From: CAKOTZ01 sp964489885
Lineage (GTDB): Bacteria > Bacillota > Clostridia > TANB77 > CAG-508
NCBI GenBank assembly: GCA_964489885.1
Contig: CAZAZX010000022.1
Span: forward strand, 1 to 7,371
Reading direction: 5' to 3'
Length of the DNA: 7,371 nt
The notes under the pieces were generated by a model. The model searched no databases. It was not told where the DNA came from and saw only the letters and a list, made by a program, of their open reading frames with translations. Shown here piece after piece: positions 1 to 6,512 of the stretch. Position numbers and translations under genes: made by a program. The stretch's first letter is position 1, and each line of letters starts with the position of its first letter.

Positions 1-52
1 TATAATTAAAGCAATTGGAGTTTTTTATGTTTTAAAAAGTGTTTAAAAAGAG

Positions 53-80
53 ATTGTATCACTATTTTTAGCAATGTCAA
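53..80 (-). promoter_or_regulatory. Leftward sigma-A promoter for a gene outside the window
   Basis: On the minus strand there is a perfect -35 box TTGACA (75-80) and, 16 bases on, TACAAT (53-58), one base off the consensus -10. A TGA precedes the -10, which fits an extended -10 motif. Transcription would start near position 46 and leave the window to the left; no start codon with a ribosome site is visible before the edge. The -35 box lies inside the CIRCE element, so the promoter is probably HrcA-controlled. Confidence 0.65.
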
Positions 81-94
81 GTGTAGAGTGCTAA
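68..94. promoter_or_regulatory. CIRCE element (HrcA operator)
   Basis: The established CIRCE consensus is TTAGCACTC-N9-GAGTGCTAA. Here the right arm GAGTGCTAA (86-94) is perfect, the spacer is exactly 9 bases, and the left arm is TTAGCAATG (68-76), matching 7 of 9. CIRCE is bound by the heat-shock repressor HrcA and typically precedes hrcA-grpE-dnaK or groESL. It overlaps the -35 box of the leftward promoter, so the controlled gene should lie to the left of the window. The degenerate arm is the one proximal to the controlled gene. Spacing, overlap with a promoter and the perfect arm make a chance match unlikely. Confidence 0.75.
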
Positions 95-116
95 TTTTTG
101 TGAATTTTTTGTGAAT
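95..116. repeat. Tandem 11-mer, two perfect copies (phased A/T tracts)
   Basis: The 11-mer TTTTTGTGAAT is repeated twice without a gap, beginning directly after the CIRCE element. On the minus strand this gives two A5 tracts 11 bases apart just upstream of the -35 box. That spacing is close to one helical turn, as in intrinsically curved DNA or UP-element-like sequences. The repeat is directly visible; a role in boosting the heat-shock promoter is inference. Confidence 0.5.
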
Positions 117-148
117 TTATATTTTTATTTAAACAAAAAATTACTATT

Positions 149-787
149 TTATTGTATCTTCTTTCCTATAACTGTATATATAAATGTAGTTAGTTTTTCT
201 GCTTTTACAATCATAAATCCGTTTCTTTCCATATCTTTTATTGTTTTTTCCATATATGAAACATTACAATCTCCTGTATTACTAAAATGTCTATATATAA
301 AATCATCTATTTTTACACCTAGCATCTTAAAAGGACCTACTCCTGTATCTGAAAGAATATATAATCCTCAAGGTTTTAATACCCTTTTTGCTTCTTGCAT
401 AGCCTTATCTGTATCAGGATAATGATGGAAACTTTGTGAACAAGTAACAATATTAAAAGTATTATCATCAAAAGGAATCGCATCAGATCTGCCCTCAACA
501 AATTTTGCATTTTTTATATTTTTACTATTGGCTTGTTTAATCATTTCTGGAGATAAATCTAATCCTGTAAATTCTGCTTCATAGTCTTTAGATAACATAT
601 CTATTAAATATCCTGTGCCACAGCCTATATCTAATAATTTTTTATATTCTTTGTCTTTTAAAAATTCAAAAATGTTTTCACAACTAATTTTACCATATTT
701 AGAATATAAAATTGTATTTGTTTCATCATATACAGGTGCTTGTTTATTAAACCATTCTTTTGATAATTCAACAAAATCTTTTGCCAT
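149..787 (-). pseudogene. Class I SAM-dependent methyltransferase, broken by an in-frame TGA
   Basis: The start ATG at 787 is preceded by GGAGG eight bases upstream. The protein has the family's motif I, LLDIGCGTGYL, at about residues 51-61, motif II TGLDLSPEM, the post-II stretch EGRSDAIPFDDNTFNIVTCS, and then QEAKRVLKP, as in UbiE/Methyltransf_11 proteins. Residue 140 is a TGA stop (368-370). It falls where the family has the first Gly of KPGG, and a single G-to-T change from GGA explains it. The same frame continues as GLYILSDTG... and ends with VIGKKIQ and TAA at 149, giving 212 codons, a normal family length. The 139-residue product would lack the last strands of the fold. The substrate is unknown. 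It lies 117 bases after gpmA on the same strand. An assembly or sequencing error is the main alternative. Confidence 0.82.
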
Positions 788-904
788 TTATCTTGCCTCC
801 GTTCTACTATTTAGCTTTTTCACTTTTTACAAGTCCAATTTCTTTTGTTCTTTCCTTACTCATCAAATGAAAATTATATATTTGTTTTTATTTCTTCTTA
901 GCCT

Positions 905-1594
905 TTATTTCAAATAATAATGTTTAATTGGCTTTAAATTATCATCAAGTTCATAACATATTGGATTTCCAGTTTGTAACTCTAGTTTTATTATTTCTTC
1001 ATCTGTCATATTATCTAAATATTTTATTAGTCCTCTTAAACTATTTCCATGTGCTGCTATTATTACTCTTTTTCCATCACTTAAGTCCTTTTTAATGTCA
1101 GAGTTCCAATAAACCATAACTCTATTTATTGTATCTATTAAATTTTCTGTTCTTGGTAATTCATCTTGTTTTAATTCGTTATATTTTGGATCATTACCAG
1201 GATACCTTTCATCTTCTATACTTAATTCAGGTGGTTTAACATCTGTACTTCTTCTCCAAAGTAATACTTGTTCAGCACCATATTTTTCTCTTGTTTCATC
1301 CTTATTTAATCCCTGCAATGCTCCATAATGTCTTTCATTTAATCTCCAACTCCTTTTTATAGGAATATCTTTTTCTCCTAATTCATCTAATATATAATTT
1401 AGCGTATCATTTGCTCTTTTTAAAACTGATGTATATGCTACATCAAATTCAAATCCTTTTTCTTTTAAGACTTTTCCTGCCTCTTTTGCTTCTTGTATTC
1501 CTTGTTCTGAAAGTTCAACATCTGTCCAACCTGTAAATCTATTTTCTAAATTCCACATACTTTGTCCATGTCTAACTAATACTAATTTTATCAT
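905..1594 (-). CDS. gpmA: 2,3-bisphosphoglycerate-dependent phosphoglycerate mutase
   Basis: This cytosolic glycolytic enzyme interconverts 3- and 2-phosphoglycerate through a phosphohistidine. The 229-residue protein has the N-terminal LVRHGQSMWN motif with the phospho-acceptor His9, followed by FTGWTDVELSEQG, the catalytic-pocket Arg60, Glu87 in RLNERHYGALQGLNK, and the second catalytic His182 in AAHGNSLRGLIKYL. All catalytic positions of the dPGM family are present. It is somewhat shorter than the roughly 250-residue E. coli enzyme but complete at both ends. AGGAGG lies eight bases upstream of the ATG. The gene follows the ZIP transporter by 44 bases and no terminator is visible between them, so it may be read partly from the upstream ABC operon. 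No convincing promoter of its own is visible in the 44-base gap. The assignment is firm; its operon membership is inferred. Confidence 0.95.
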   Translation of the reverse strand: MIKLVLVRHGQSMWNLENRFTGWTDVELSEQGIQEAKEAGKVLKEKGFEFDVAYTSVLKRANDTLNYILDELGEKDIPIKRSWRLNERHYGALQGLNKDETREKYGAEQVLLWRRSTDVKPPELSIEDERYPGNDPKYNELKQDELPRTENLIDTINRVMVYWNSDIKKDLSDGKRVIIAAHGNSLRGLIKYLDNMTDEEIIKLELQTGNPICYELDDNLKPIKHYYLK

Positions 1595-1638
1595 TCTTAA
1601 GACCTCCTAAATGTAATTTATTTATAATTTATTAAATA

Positions 1639-2424
1639 TTATCCTAAAGCAACATCTAATATCATCATAATAGCGAAACCAATTGCTACACCAATTGTTC
1701 CAATATTAGAATGTTCTCCTACTTGAGATTCTGGTATAAGTTCTTCTACAACTACATATATCATAGCTCCTGCTGCAAATGATAAAAAATATGGAAGAAT
1801 TGGAACTACAAGATTAGTAAGTGCAATTGTTAAAACTGCTCCTATTGGCTCAACTATTCCAGATAGTGTTCCATACCAAAATGCTTTTAATTTTGATATT
1901 CCTTCTGACTTTAATGGCATTGAGATAATTGCACCTTCTGGAAAGTTCTGAATTGCTATGCCTATTGCAAGTGCAAATGCTCCTGCCATCGTTATTCCTG
2001 TATTTCCCGATACAGCACCAGCAAATACAACTCCAACTGCCATTCCCTCTGGAATATTATGTAAGGTTACAGCTAAAACCATCATTGTAGTTTTCTTTAA
2101 TTTAGATTTCATTCCTTCTGGCTCATTACTATTTAAGTGTAAATGTGGAATTATTGTATCTAGTATTAGTAAGAAAAATATACCTAGTAAGAAACCAATT
2201 GTAGCTGGTATCCATGCTATAACGCCTTGTTCTTCTGCCATATCTATTGATGGTATAAGTAATGACCAAATTGATGCTGCAATCATAACACCTGACGCAA
2301 ATCCAAGTAATAATTTTTCTATTTTATTATTTATTTTATTTTTCATAAAGAAAACCATTGCTGATCCCAAAGTTGTTCCTAAAAATGGAATTGCTAATCC
2401 CCAAAAAACATCCATATTACTCAT
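1639..2424 (-). CDS. ZIP-family divalent metal transporter (GufA-like)
   Basis: This is an integral membrane protein of 261 residues with about eight hydrophobic segments and the two metal-site motifs of the ZIP family: LHNIPEG in TM4 (His122, Asn123, Glu126) and QNFPEG in TM5 (Gln159, Asn160, Glu163). There is also VVVEEL (Glu227, Glu228) and a short PHLH motif (His94, His96) before the central loop. ZIP proteins usually bring Zn2+ or another divalent metal into the cytosol; the metal here cannot be read from the sequence. The QNxPEG form in TM5 points to the GufA/ZIP11 branch. The first ATG (2424) overlaps the permease stop by eight bases but has AAGGA only one base away. A second ATG at 2415 (MDVFWGL) lies about ten bases from AAGGA, one base after the permease stop, and may be the true start. 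Either way translation is probably coupled to the permease. Confidence 0.92.
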   Translation of the reverse strand: MSNMDVFWGLAIPFLGTTLGSAMVFFMKNKINNKIEKLLLGFASGVMIAASIWSLLIPSIDMAEEQGVIAWIPATIGFLLGIFFLLILDTIIPHLHLNSNEPEGMKSKLKKTTMMVLAVTLHNIPEGMAVGVVFAGAVSGNTGITMAGAFALAIGIAIQNFPEGAIISMPLKSEGISKLKAFWYGTLSGIVEPIGAVLTIALTNLVVPILPYFLSFAAGAMIYVVVEELIPESQVGEHSNIGTIGVAIGFAIMMILDVALG

Positions 2425-4984
2425 TTCCTTTCAAACTAGATACCATATCAATTTTTTTAATTTTCTTTGCTAAAAATTGATTTACAATATAAACTACAAT
2501 AAATGTACCTATGCTAGAAACTATAAATGTAATAGGTTTTATCATAGCTGAAAAATCATAAGTATCTCCAATCGCATTTTTAAATATATAGTCTGTCATA
2601 TAATTTCCAAGTGGCATGGCAAGTATAATAGCAATAATTCCTATCCAAATATTTTGTTTAATAAATATACTTTTTATTTGTTTATATTTGTATCCTAAAA
2701 CTTTTAGTGTTGCAAATTGATATTCTTTTTCTGAAAAAGATAATATACCTAAATTATAAATAATAACACATGCAAGTATAACAGATACAACTATTAAAAG
2801 AGCAATTAATGAATACATCATTGAAAGCATACTATTCATTCCATCTTTTAAATTTTCTACTGTTTGGATTGTATTTACACCTGCTATTTCCTTTGTATTT
2901 CCTAAATCATTATTCGTATAAATACTATCTGCTTTATATTCTTCATTTGTTGTATCATAAAAAGTTTTAGTACAATTGAATTGTTGACTTTGAGGATCTC
3001 TATTTAATCCTGTAATTTTTGTTTTATGCCAAGTTTCAGAGCCAATTATATGCCATTCTATTGTATCTCCTGCTTTTAAATTATATATTGATGACATTTT
3101 TTCGGTAATGTATAATCCATCATCTTTCATTGTGAATGGATTCCTGTTATGGTCTGTTACTTGTAATAATCCATTAGAATCATTTATCGTTAATGGTTTC
3201 ACTATGATTTCATCATTTTGTTTAAATTCGATTCCAATAGTTTCTGATGAACTATCTCCACATTTTGATATTATATCATTATATTGATTATCTGTATAAT
3301 CTGTTGCTAAACTTAATTTATATTTAAAATTATTTATAGTTCCAAATTCCCAATCAAAATATGCCTTCATTGAATCAAACATTCCAAATGCTGTAACAAC
3401 TAGCATCGTACAACCTGCAATTCCAACTAATGCCATTAAACTTCTACCCTTTGAGCGAACAACATCACGAATATTCCATTTTGCAGATAAAGATAATTTA
3501 TTAAAAATTCCTTTGTCTAAAATACTATTTTCCTTAATTTTTATTTTTGGTCTTTCAATTCTTAATGCTTCAGATGCAGGTTCTTTTAATATCTTTCTGC
3601 AAGAAAGATAAGTAACTAATGTTATGACAATTATTATTCCAATAGCCATATAGTAAACAAGTGGTATAGTTGTTATTTCATAAGTTGGCAACTCATAATA
3701 TTCCATTTCCATTTCTAAAAAGAAGTTTCCTATTATAAGATTTCCTAGTATTATTCCTAAAACACTTGCAATAATTGAAATAAATAACCCATAATTTACA
3801 TACATTCTAGTTATTTTGCCTTTTCTAATTCCAAGTGCTTTAAGAGTTCCTATTTGTGTTCTTTCTTTTTTTACAAACCTGTTCATTGTTGTTACCACTG
3901 ATAAAATTGCGATAAATACAAATAGACCTGAAAATACACCTGAATATGTTTCTCCTTCTTCTGCCTCTCTTTTATAACCATCATAAGAAAGATTATCATC
4001 CCTTAATGTAGCAGTTATAATATCTTCATCACTATCTTTTATTTTGTTTTTAGTATCAACAACTTTTGAAGTATCTTCTACATCTACAATAGCGTAAGGG
4101 AACACATAAGAATCTTCTATTTTAAAGTCTTTATCCAAAGCTTTTACAAATTCTTCTTTATGCTCATTATAGTTATCAACTAATTCTAATGCCTTTGGTA
4201 AATCTATATCATCTACTCCATCAATTTGACTTGTTATCATATTAGGAATATTTGAATAATCTTTTATTCCATATTTTGAGAGTGTTTCTTTTAAATCTTT
4301 TAAATTATTAATTGCATCTTGTATTTCATCAGATTCTAAAGCTTTTTCGTAAATATAATTTTTAGGAAATTCATTTATAGAAAGATAAACAAATCCGTAA
4401 TCTGTGTGTGTTGGGAATATTGCTGTATCATCTTTTATAAAATACACATGATCTGGTACTTCTACTATCCCCATAACCTTTTCTTTAAAGTTATTTCCTT
4501 CAATAGAGAGTTCTAATTCATCTCCAACATTAATTCCAATTTTCTTTGCTAGATAATAATCAAGCCATAATCCACTTTTTTCTTTTGAAAATTCTTCTCC
4601 CTCTAAAAGATACATTTTATTTATTTCATTTGTTTCAATAAAATTACATTCTAATACTAAATCTTCTAGTTTTTTATTAGTTAAAGGATTTGTATATTTT
4701 TCTGAACCTATTACATTTGCATTTATTGTAAACATTCTTTCAGCATTTTTAACATTATCTATGTTCTTTATTTTCTCTAGCTTATCTTCTGAAAAGTTTT
4801 TAGAAGTTAGCCATATATCTTGTAAGTTTTGCTTTTCATAATATTCATCACCGCTCTTAACCATTCCATCCATATAGGCATGGATACCTGAAAAAGCAAA
4901 TACTGCTAAAAATACCATTAAAAAGATGGTTATAAATTGTGATTTATTTTTCCATATATCACGAAGTATCTTTTTATTTAACAT
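2417..4984 (-). CDS. ABC transporter permease, duplicated FtsX/MacB-like
   Basis: This 855-residue membrane protein pairs with the ATPase upstream. Layout: TM1 (about 17-37); a large extracytoplasmic domain (about 38-345, MacB periplasmic-core-like); the first FtsX module with TMs near 348-370, 396-422 and 440-462; a linker; TM5 (about 515-536); a second outside domain; and a second FtsX module with TMs near 720-748, 778-800 and 815-838. Both modules carry the same cytoplasmic coupling-helix signature after their first TM: RTQIGTLKALGIRKGK and EYQFATLKVLGYKYKQ. This is the usual architecture of 800-plus-residue Bacillota permeases in the MacB/LolC superfamily, which export or extract peptides, lipids or drugs; the substrate is not readable. 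I chose the ATG at 4984, ten bases after AGGAGG and overlapping the ATPase stop as TAATG. A GTG at 4990 is only four bases from that site and is less likely. Confidence 0.92.
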   Translation of the reverse strand: MLNKKILRDIWKNKSQFITIFLMVFLAVFAFSGIHAYMDGMVKSGDEYYEKQNLQDIWLTSKNFSEDKLEKIKNIDNVKNAERMFTINANVIGSEKYTNPLTNKKLEDLVLECNFIETNEINKMYLLEGEEFSKEKSGLWLDYYLAKKIGINVGDELELSIEGNNFKEKVMGIVEVPDHVYFIKDDTAIFPTHTDYGFVYLSINEFPKNYIYEKALESDEIQDAINNLKDLKETLSKYGIKDYSNIPNMITSQIDGVDDIDLPKALELVDNYNEHKEEFVKALDKDFKIEDSYVFPYAIVDVEDTSKVVDTKNKIKDSDEDIITATLRDDNLSYDGYKREAEEGETYSGVFSGLFVFIAILSVVTTMNRFVKKERTQIGTLKALGIRKGKITRMYVNYGLFISIIASVLGIILGNLIIGNFFLEMEMEYYELPTYEITTIPLVYYMAIGIIIVITLVTYLSCRKILKEPASEALRIERPKIKIKENSILDKGIFNKLSLSAKWNIRDVVRSKGRSLMALVGIAGCTMLVVTAFGMFDSMKAYFDWEFGTINNFKYKLSLATDYTDNQYNDIISKCGDSSSETIGIEFKQNDEIIVKPLTINDSNGLLQVTDHNRNPFTMKDDGLYITEKMSSIYNLKAGDTIEWHIIGSETWHKTKITGLNRDPQSQQFNCTKTFYDTTNEEYKADSIYTNNDLGNTKEIAGVNTIQTVENLKDGMNSMLSMMYSLIALLIVVSVILACVIIYNLGILSFSEKEYQFATLKVLGYKYKQIKSIFIKQNIWIGIIAIILAMPLGNYMTDYIFKNAIGDTYDFSAMIKPITFIVSSIGTFIVVYIVNQFLAKKIKKIDMVSSLKGNE

Positions 4985-5694
4985 TACCACTTAACCTCCT
5001 CTATTTTCTTTGGATTTTGATTAGTGATAACACTTTCGATTTTACCATTCTTCACATTTATTACTGTATCTGCAATATCAGCAATTAAACTATTATGTGT
5101 AACTATAATAACTGTGTTTGCTCCATCATTACCATCACATTGTTTTCTTAATAATTTTAATACTTCGACACCTGTTTTGCTATCTAATGCTCCAGTAGGT
5201 TCGTCACATAATAATAGTTTAGGATTTTTGGCTATTGCTCTTGCTATACTTACTCTTTGTTGTTCACCACCTGATAATTGGTTTGGAAATTTCTTAGAAT
5301 GTTCAAAAAGACCAACACCTTTCAATGCTTCTTCTGTGCTTATTGGATTTTTTACAATATCTTTTACTATATCTACATTTTCCTTAACTGTTAGACTTGG
5401 AAGAATATTGTAAAATTGAAAAATAAATCCAACATTTTCAGCTCTATAATCTGAAAGTTTATTCTCGTTATATAATGAAATGTTTTCTCCATCAATTACA
5501 ACATTTCCACTTGTAGGAGTATCCATTCCTCCAATTAAATTTAACAATGTTGATTTTCCTGCTCCTGATGGTCCAAGAATAACTATCATCTCTCCTTTAT
5601 TTAATGATAAGTCTATATTGTCAAGTGCCTTAAACTCGTTATCTCCTATTTTATAGACTTTACTAACATTTTTTAATTCTACTATTTTTTCCAT
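4984..5694 (-). CDS. ABC transporter ATP-binding protein (MacB/LolD type)
   Basis: This 236-residue cytoplasmic ATPase powers the neighbouring permease. Visible in order are Walker A GPSGAGKST (41-49), the Q-loop Gln93 in FIFQFYNILPSLTV, the signature LSGGEQQRVSIARA (from 140), Walker B LLLCDEPTGALD (160-171, catalytic Glu165) and the H-loop His200 in VTHN. Length and motifs match the LolD/MacB/MJ0796 class, whose partners are FtsX-type permeases. The start is MEKIVEL: its ATG at 5694 has AGGAGG four bases upstream. An in-frame ATG at 5724 would add ten residues but lies upstream of that ribosome site and inside the operator palindrome, so I reject it. The gene is first in the operon, read from the perfect promoter at 5736-5764, and ends in a TAATG overlap with the permease. 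Confidence 0.95.
   Translation of the reverse strand: MEKIVELKNVSKVYKIGDNEFKALDNIDLSLNKGEMIVILGPSGAGKSTLLNLIGGMDTPTSGNVVIDGENISLYNENKLSDYRAENVGFIFQFYNILPSLTVKENVDIVKDIVKNPISTEEALKGVGLFEHSKKFPNQLSGGEQQRVSIARAIAKNPKLLLCDEPTGALDSKTGVEVLKLLRKQCDGNDGANTVIIVTHNSLIADIADTVINVKNGKIESVITNQNPKKIEEVKW
4995..5000 (-). promoter_or_regulatory. Ribosome binding site of the permease, inside the ATPase gene
   Basis: AGGAGG on the minus strand lies within the last codons of the ATPase gene. It is ten bases from the ATG at 4984 and four from a GTG at 4990. The first distance and the TAATG stop-start overlap favour the ATG and point to translational coupling. Confidence 0.75.
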
Positions 5695-5698
5695 AATT

Positions 5699-5704
5699 CC
5701 TCCT
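5699..5704 (-). promoter_or_regulatory. Ribosome binding site of the ABC ATPase
   Basis: A perfect AGGAGG on the minus strand, preceded by AA, lies four bases before the ATG at 5694. It settles the start as MEKIVEL, because the longer in-frame alternative begins upstream of it. It sits two bases downstream of operator palindrome O1. Confidence 0.8.
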
Positions 5705-5706
5705 TT

Positions 5707-5726
5707 ATGTGAAACTAATTTCACAT
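5707..5726. promoter_or_regulatory. Operator palindrome O1, probable TetR site
   Basis: ATGTGAAA-CTAA-TTTCACAT is a 20-bp palindrome with perfect 8-base arms. It shares the pattern ATRTGAAA-N4-TTTCAYAT with O2 at 5769-5788. Centre-to-centre distance is 62 bases, about six helical turns. O1 covers roughly +4 to +23 of the ABC operon transcript and ends just before its ribosome site, so a bound repressor would block early transcription. The adjacent divergent TetR gene is the obvious candidate to bind it. Confidence 0.8.
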
Positions 5727-5735
5727 TCCTATAAT

Positions 5736-5764
5736 ATTATAATCATTTGCTTTTTAGTTGTCAA
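5736..5764 (-). promoter_or_regulatory. Perfect-consensus sigma-A promoter of the ABC operon
   Basis: On the minus strand the -35 is TTGACA (5759-5764), the spacer is 17 bases and the -10 is TATAAT (5736-5741). This is the full consensus with the ideal spacing. Transcription would start near 5729, giving a leader of about 35 bases. A promoter this strong next to a repressor gene suggests that the operon is held off by repression and released strongly. Confidence 0.9.
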
Positions 5765-5768
5765 TACA

Positions 5769-5788
5769 ATATGAAATTTTTTTCATAT
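5769..5788. promoter_or_regulatory. Operator palindrome O2 between the divergent promoters
   Basis: ATATGAAA-TTTT-TTTCATAT is a 20-bp palindrome with 8-base arms, nine if the flanking A/T pair is counted. It differs from O1 by one base per arm. It fills the gap between the two back-to-back -35 boxes, four bases from the leftward one and three from the rightward one. A repressor here could affect both promoters and give tetR autoregulation. Confidence 0.8.
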
Positions 5789-5791
5789 TTG

Positions 5792-5819
5792 TTGACTTAT
5801 TTTTTTATTATGTTATAAT
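5792..5819 (+). promoter_or_regulatory. Sigma-A promoter of tetR
   Basis: TTGACT (5792-5797), a 16-base spacer and TATAAT (5814-5819) form a strong promoter with the start expected near 5826. The leader of about 27 bases contains GGAGG at 5839-5843, nine bases before the ATG at 5853. The -35 box begins three bases after O2. Confidence 0.85.
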
Positions 5820-5852
5820 AATTGTAAATTAACGAATTGGAGGATAACTTCT

Positions 5853-6461
5853 ATGTCTGATAATACTGTTAGAGAGCCTATTCAAAAGCGTTCTATTGAG
5901 AAAAAAGAAAAAATAATTAAATATGGTTTTGAACTAATATGTGAAAAAGGTTACTATAATACTAATACAGCAGAAATAGCAAAAGCAGCTGGTGTTTCTA
6001 CTGGTATAGTTTATAGTTACTTTACTGATAAACATGATATTTTATTAGAAGGTCTTAAACGATTTGCAAATAGTATTTTCTACCCTAGTGTTGATTTTAT
6101 AAATGATATAGAAATAAACGAAAACAATTTAGAGCAAATTATTAGAGAAATAATTTCAAAATTTATAAAAAATCATAAATTATCTAAATCAGCTCATGAA
6201 GAAATAACAGCAATGGCACACTCAGATAAGGATGTTGCAAATTTCTTTCACGAAAACGAAATTGAAATGACTAATGTGGTAACTGGCTTATTAAAAAAGA
6301 ATGGATTTGAGAGTAAAGATTTAATGGAAAGAGTCCATATCGTTATAGGTTTAATTGACAACATCTGCCACGAAACTGTTTATCATAAGCATAAAAATAT
6401 AAATTATGATACTATGACCAATATTGTTATAAATGAAATCGTACATATATTAACTAAATAA
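5853..6461 (+). CDS. TetR-family transcriptional repressor
   Basis: This 202-residue DNA-binding protein has the TetR_N domain at about residues 15-61. The recognition region is TAEIAKAAGVSTGIVYSYF, followed by the usual DKHDILL. The rest is a helical ligand-binding and dimerisation domain with no close relative that I recognise. It contains a cluster Cys172-His173, His178 and His180, with more histidines at 115, 123, 133 and 162, which might bind metal; that is inference. The length is normal for the family. The gene is divergent from the ABC-ZIP operon and shares its control region with two matching palindromes, the standard layout of a local autoregulated repressor. The start is set by GGAGG nine bases upstream. 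The gene ends in TAA at the foot of a terminator hairpin. Confidence 0.93.
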   Translation: MSDNTVREPIQKRSIEKKEKIIKYGFELICEKGYYNTNTAEIAKAAGVSTGIVYSYFTDKHDILLEGLKRFANSIFYPSVDFINDIEINENNLEQIIREIISKFIKNHKLSKSAHEEITAMAHSDKDVANFFHENEIEMTNVVTGLLKKNGFESKDLMERVHIVIGLIDNICHETVYHKHKNINYDTMTNIVINEIVHILTK

Positions 6462-6487
6462 GACTAGCAGTTTGCTAGTCTTGTTTT
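6460..6487 (+). terminator. Rho-independent terminator of tetR
   Basis: AAGACTAGCA (6460-6469) and TGCTAGTCTT (6473-6482) form a perfect 10-bp stem with a three-base loop, followed by GTTTT and more T-rich sequence. The stem begins with the last two bases of the tetR stop codon. On the minus strand the stem is followed only by ATTTAGTTA, so termination of the convergent XRE gene here would be weaker. Confidence 0.88.
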
Positions 6488-6512
6488 ATTAAACATTTCC
6501 ATAACTTGTAAT

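Noticed and set aside
368..370. TGA read as Gly (code 25), Trp (code 4) or selenocysteine in the methyltransferase
   Set aside because: The other genes contain no internal TGA, use TGG for Trp and GGN for Gly, and the site is a conserved glycine rather than a redox position. One nonsense change or sequence error is simpler.
111..422. Plus-strand open frames over 111-422, 615-917, 1958-2473, 5024-5413 and 6682-7104
   Set aside because: They lie opposite well-supported minus-strand genes, lack ribosome sites and show no recognisable domain.
807..863. An 18-codon minus-strand ORF (MSKERTKEIGLVKSEKAK) just upstream of the methyltransferase
   Set aside because: No ribosome site precedes it and I recognise no family. 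It may be a remnant of a gene end, but the evidence does not support calling a gene.
873..878. A TATAAT on the minus strand between gpmA and the methyltransferase, as a possible promoter
   Set aside because: No acceptable -35 lies 16-18 bases upstream, and isolated TATAAT is common in DNA this AT-rich.
4985..4990. GTG start for the permease two codons upstream
   Set aside because: It would lie only four bases from AGGAGG, whereas the ATG at 4984 has ten-base spacing and a TAATG overlap with the ATPase stop.
5695..5724. A longer ATPase beginning at the ATG at 5724
   Set aside because: The extension would encode the AGGAGG ribosome site and overlap the operator, adds residues not needed for the fold, and has no ribosome site of its own.
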